Source: Sinonovacula constricta (taxonomy: Eukaryota; Mollusca; Bivalvia; Cardiida; Solecurtidae). From it: a stretch of 64,000 nucleotides of DNA. Below the pieces are notes generated by a model. The model made no database searches. It was not told where the DNA came from and worked only from the letters and a program-made list of their open reading frames with translations. The first letter of the stretch is position 1, and each line of letters begins with the position of its first letter. The stretch is from positions 43,729,359 through 43,793,358 of the forward strand of contig CM017558.1 in the NCBI GenBank assembly GCA_007844125.1, written 5' to 3'. A program made the translations under genes and the position numbers. Below, piece after piece: positions 62,141 to 64,000 of the stretch.

Positions 62141-64000
62141 CCAATCCGTCAGGATAATGTGTCTGTATGTCGGGATAATTTGGCTGTATGTCAGGATAAT
62201 TGGCTGTATATCATGATAATTTGGCTGTATGTCGGGATAATTCGGCTGTATGTCGGGATAATTTGGCTGTACGTCGGGATAATTCGGCTGTATGTCAGGA
62301 TAATTTGGCTGTATGTCAAGATAATTTGGCTGTATGTCAGGATAATTTGGCTGTACGTCGGGATAATTCGGCTGTATGTCAAGATAATTTGGCTGTATGT
62401 CATGATAATTTGGCTGTATGTCAGGATAATTCGGCTGTATGTCGGATAATTCGGCTGTATGTCAGGATAATTCGGCTGTATGTCGGATGATTTGACTGTA
62501 CGTCGGATAATTCGGCTGTATGTCAGGATAATTTGGCTGTATGTCGGATAATTTGGCTGTATGTCGGGATAATTCGGCTGTATGTCGGGATAATTTGGCT
62601 GTTCGTAGGGATAATTCGGCTGTATGTCAGGACAATTTGGCTGTATGTCAAGATAATTTGGCTGTATGTCAGGATAATTTGGCTGTACGTCGGGATAATT
62701 CGGCTGTATGTCAGGATAATTTGGCTGTATGTCAGGATAATTTGGCTGTATGTCAGGATAATTGGCTGTATGTCAAGATAATACTGGCTGTATGTCAGGA
62801 TAATTCGGCTGTATGTCAGGATAATTTGGCTGTATGTCAGGATAATTTGGCTGTATATCCAAATACGTTGACTGTACGTCAGGATAAATTGGCTGTATGT
62901 TAGGATAATTAGGCTGTATGTCAGGATAATTCGGTTGTGTGTCGTGATAATTAGGCTGTATGTCAGGATAATTCGGCTGTAAGTCGGATAATTTAGCTGT
63001 ACGTCAGGACGATTCGGCTGTTCGTCAGGATAATTCGGCTGTATGTCAAGATAATTCGGATGTACGTCAGTAAAATTTAGATGTACGTCAGAATAATTCG
63101 GCTGTATGTCAGTATAAGTCGGCTGCAAGTCAGGATAATTCGGCTTTATGTCAGGATGATTCAGCTGTACGTCAGTTTAATTCGGCTGCAAGTCAGGATA
63201 ATTCGGCTTTATGTCAGGATGATTCAGCTGTACGTCAGTATAATTTGGCTGTATGTCAGGACGATTCGGCTGTACGTCAGGATAATTTGGCTGTATGTCA
63301 AGATAATTCGGCTGTTTGTCAAGATAATTCGGATGCACGTCAGGATAATTTGGCTGTATGTCAGGATAACTCGACTGTACGTCAGTATAACTTATATGTA
63401 CGTCAGGATAATATGGCTGTATGACAGGATAATTCGGCTGTGTATCAGGATAATTCGGATGCATTCAGGATAATTCAGATGTATTCAGGATGATTCGACT
63501 CTATGTCAGGATAATTCACGGTATGTCAGGATAATTCGGCTATACGTCTGGATAATTCGGCTGTACGTCTGGATAATTCGGCTGTATGTCAAAATAATTT
63601 GACTTTTTGTCAGGATAATTCGGCTGTTTGTCAGGATAATTCGGCTATACGTCTGGATAATTCGGCTGTACGTCAGGATAATTCGGCTGTTTGTCAAAAT
63701 AATTTGACTTTTTGTCAGGATAATTCGGCTGTATGTCATGAACATTCGGATGTGCGTCAGTATAATTTGGTTGTACGTCAGGATAATTCGGCTGTTTGTC
63801 AGTAAATTTAGGCTGTATGTCAGGATAATTCGGCTGTTTGTCAGTAAATTTAGGCTGTATGTCAGGATAATTCGGCTGTACGTCAGTAAATTTAGGCTGT
63901 ATGTCAGGATAACTCGACTGTACGTCAGTATAATTTATATGTACATCAGGATAATTCGGCTGTATGTCAGGATAATTCGGCTGTATATCAGGATTATTCG
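62141..64000. repeat. Minisatellite, 21-bp unit, about 88 copies, running off the window
   Basis: The unit is ATAATT(C/T)GGCTGTATGTCAGG with common variants TACG, TTTG, GTCGGG and GTCAAG. Some 20-bp units (GTCGGATAATT) break the phase. Because 21 is divisible by three, long heptapeptide-repeat frames open on both strands; I reject them as genes. Higher-order structure is present: a block starting GTCGGGATAATTCGGCTG at 62231 recurs at 62563 (332 bp apart), and a three-unit block with GGCTGCAAGTCAGG and GGCTTTATGTCAGG is duplicated at 63-bp spacing near 63112 and 63175. Toward the right end TCAGTAAATTTAGG variants recur. The array continues beyond 64000. Confidence 0.97.

Noticed and set aside
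62111..63805. Heptapeptide-repeat frames on both strands, up to 201 aa
   Set aside because: A consequence of a 21-bp unit without stops; scattered 20-bp units shift the frame and no conserved flanking exon is seen.

Overview
This is an AT-rich, gene-sparse stretch of animal nuclear DNA: introns, spliceosomal GT/AG sites, TATA and AATAAA signals, a tRNA-headed SINE, small foldback elements and long minisatellites. One gene is certain, a protocadherin whose whole ectodomain sits in a single large exon. That layout, plus the SINE and tandem-repeat content, fits a lophotrochozoan, most likely a mollusc. The phylum is an inference and the species cannot be read from the sequence.

Layout. 0.2-1.5 kb: two adjacent minisatellites (34 bp x 27, 36 bp x 9). 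1.6-47.6 kb: about 46 kb with no convincing protein gene. It holds two SINE copies (3.7 and 21.3 kb), a small TIR family (1.6 and 21.7 kb), a 391-bp TIR element with a 10-bp target duplication (15.2 kb), a 17-bp minisatellite (14.35-14.95 kb), a CAT-rich array (24.4-25.2 kb) and a recurring 55-bp palindrome (13.2, 16.7, 28.9 and 41.5 kb, with loose half-copies elsewhere). Isolated exon-like segments and two promoter-like first exons (43.3 and 44.7 kb) may supply the 5' end of the protocadherin transcript. 47.6-53.8 kb: the protocadherin, four coding exons encoding 1123 aa by my reading. 54-57.7 kb: exon-like segments and a good poly(A) site, either a longer or alternative 3' end or a small separate transcript. 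57.7-62.1 kb: no gene seen. 62.1-64.0 kb: a 21-bp minisatellite that runs off the window.

How it works together. The predicted protein is a type I membrane adhesion molecule with seven cadherin repeats and a tail of about 310 aa. The long upstream region could be its 5' UTR introns and regulatory domain. The most unusual structures are the 55-bp hairpin family, the 391-bp TIR element and the 121-bp foldback element inside protocadherin intron 1. I name no known family for these. Exon borders come from splice consensus and reading-frame continuity, not from transcript data.
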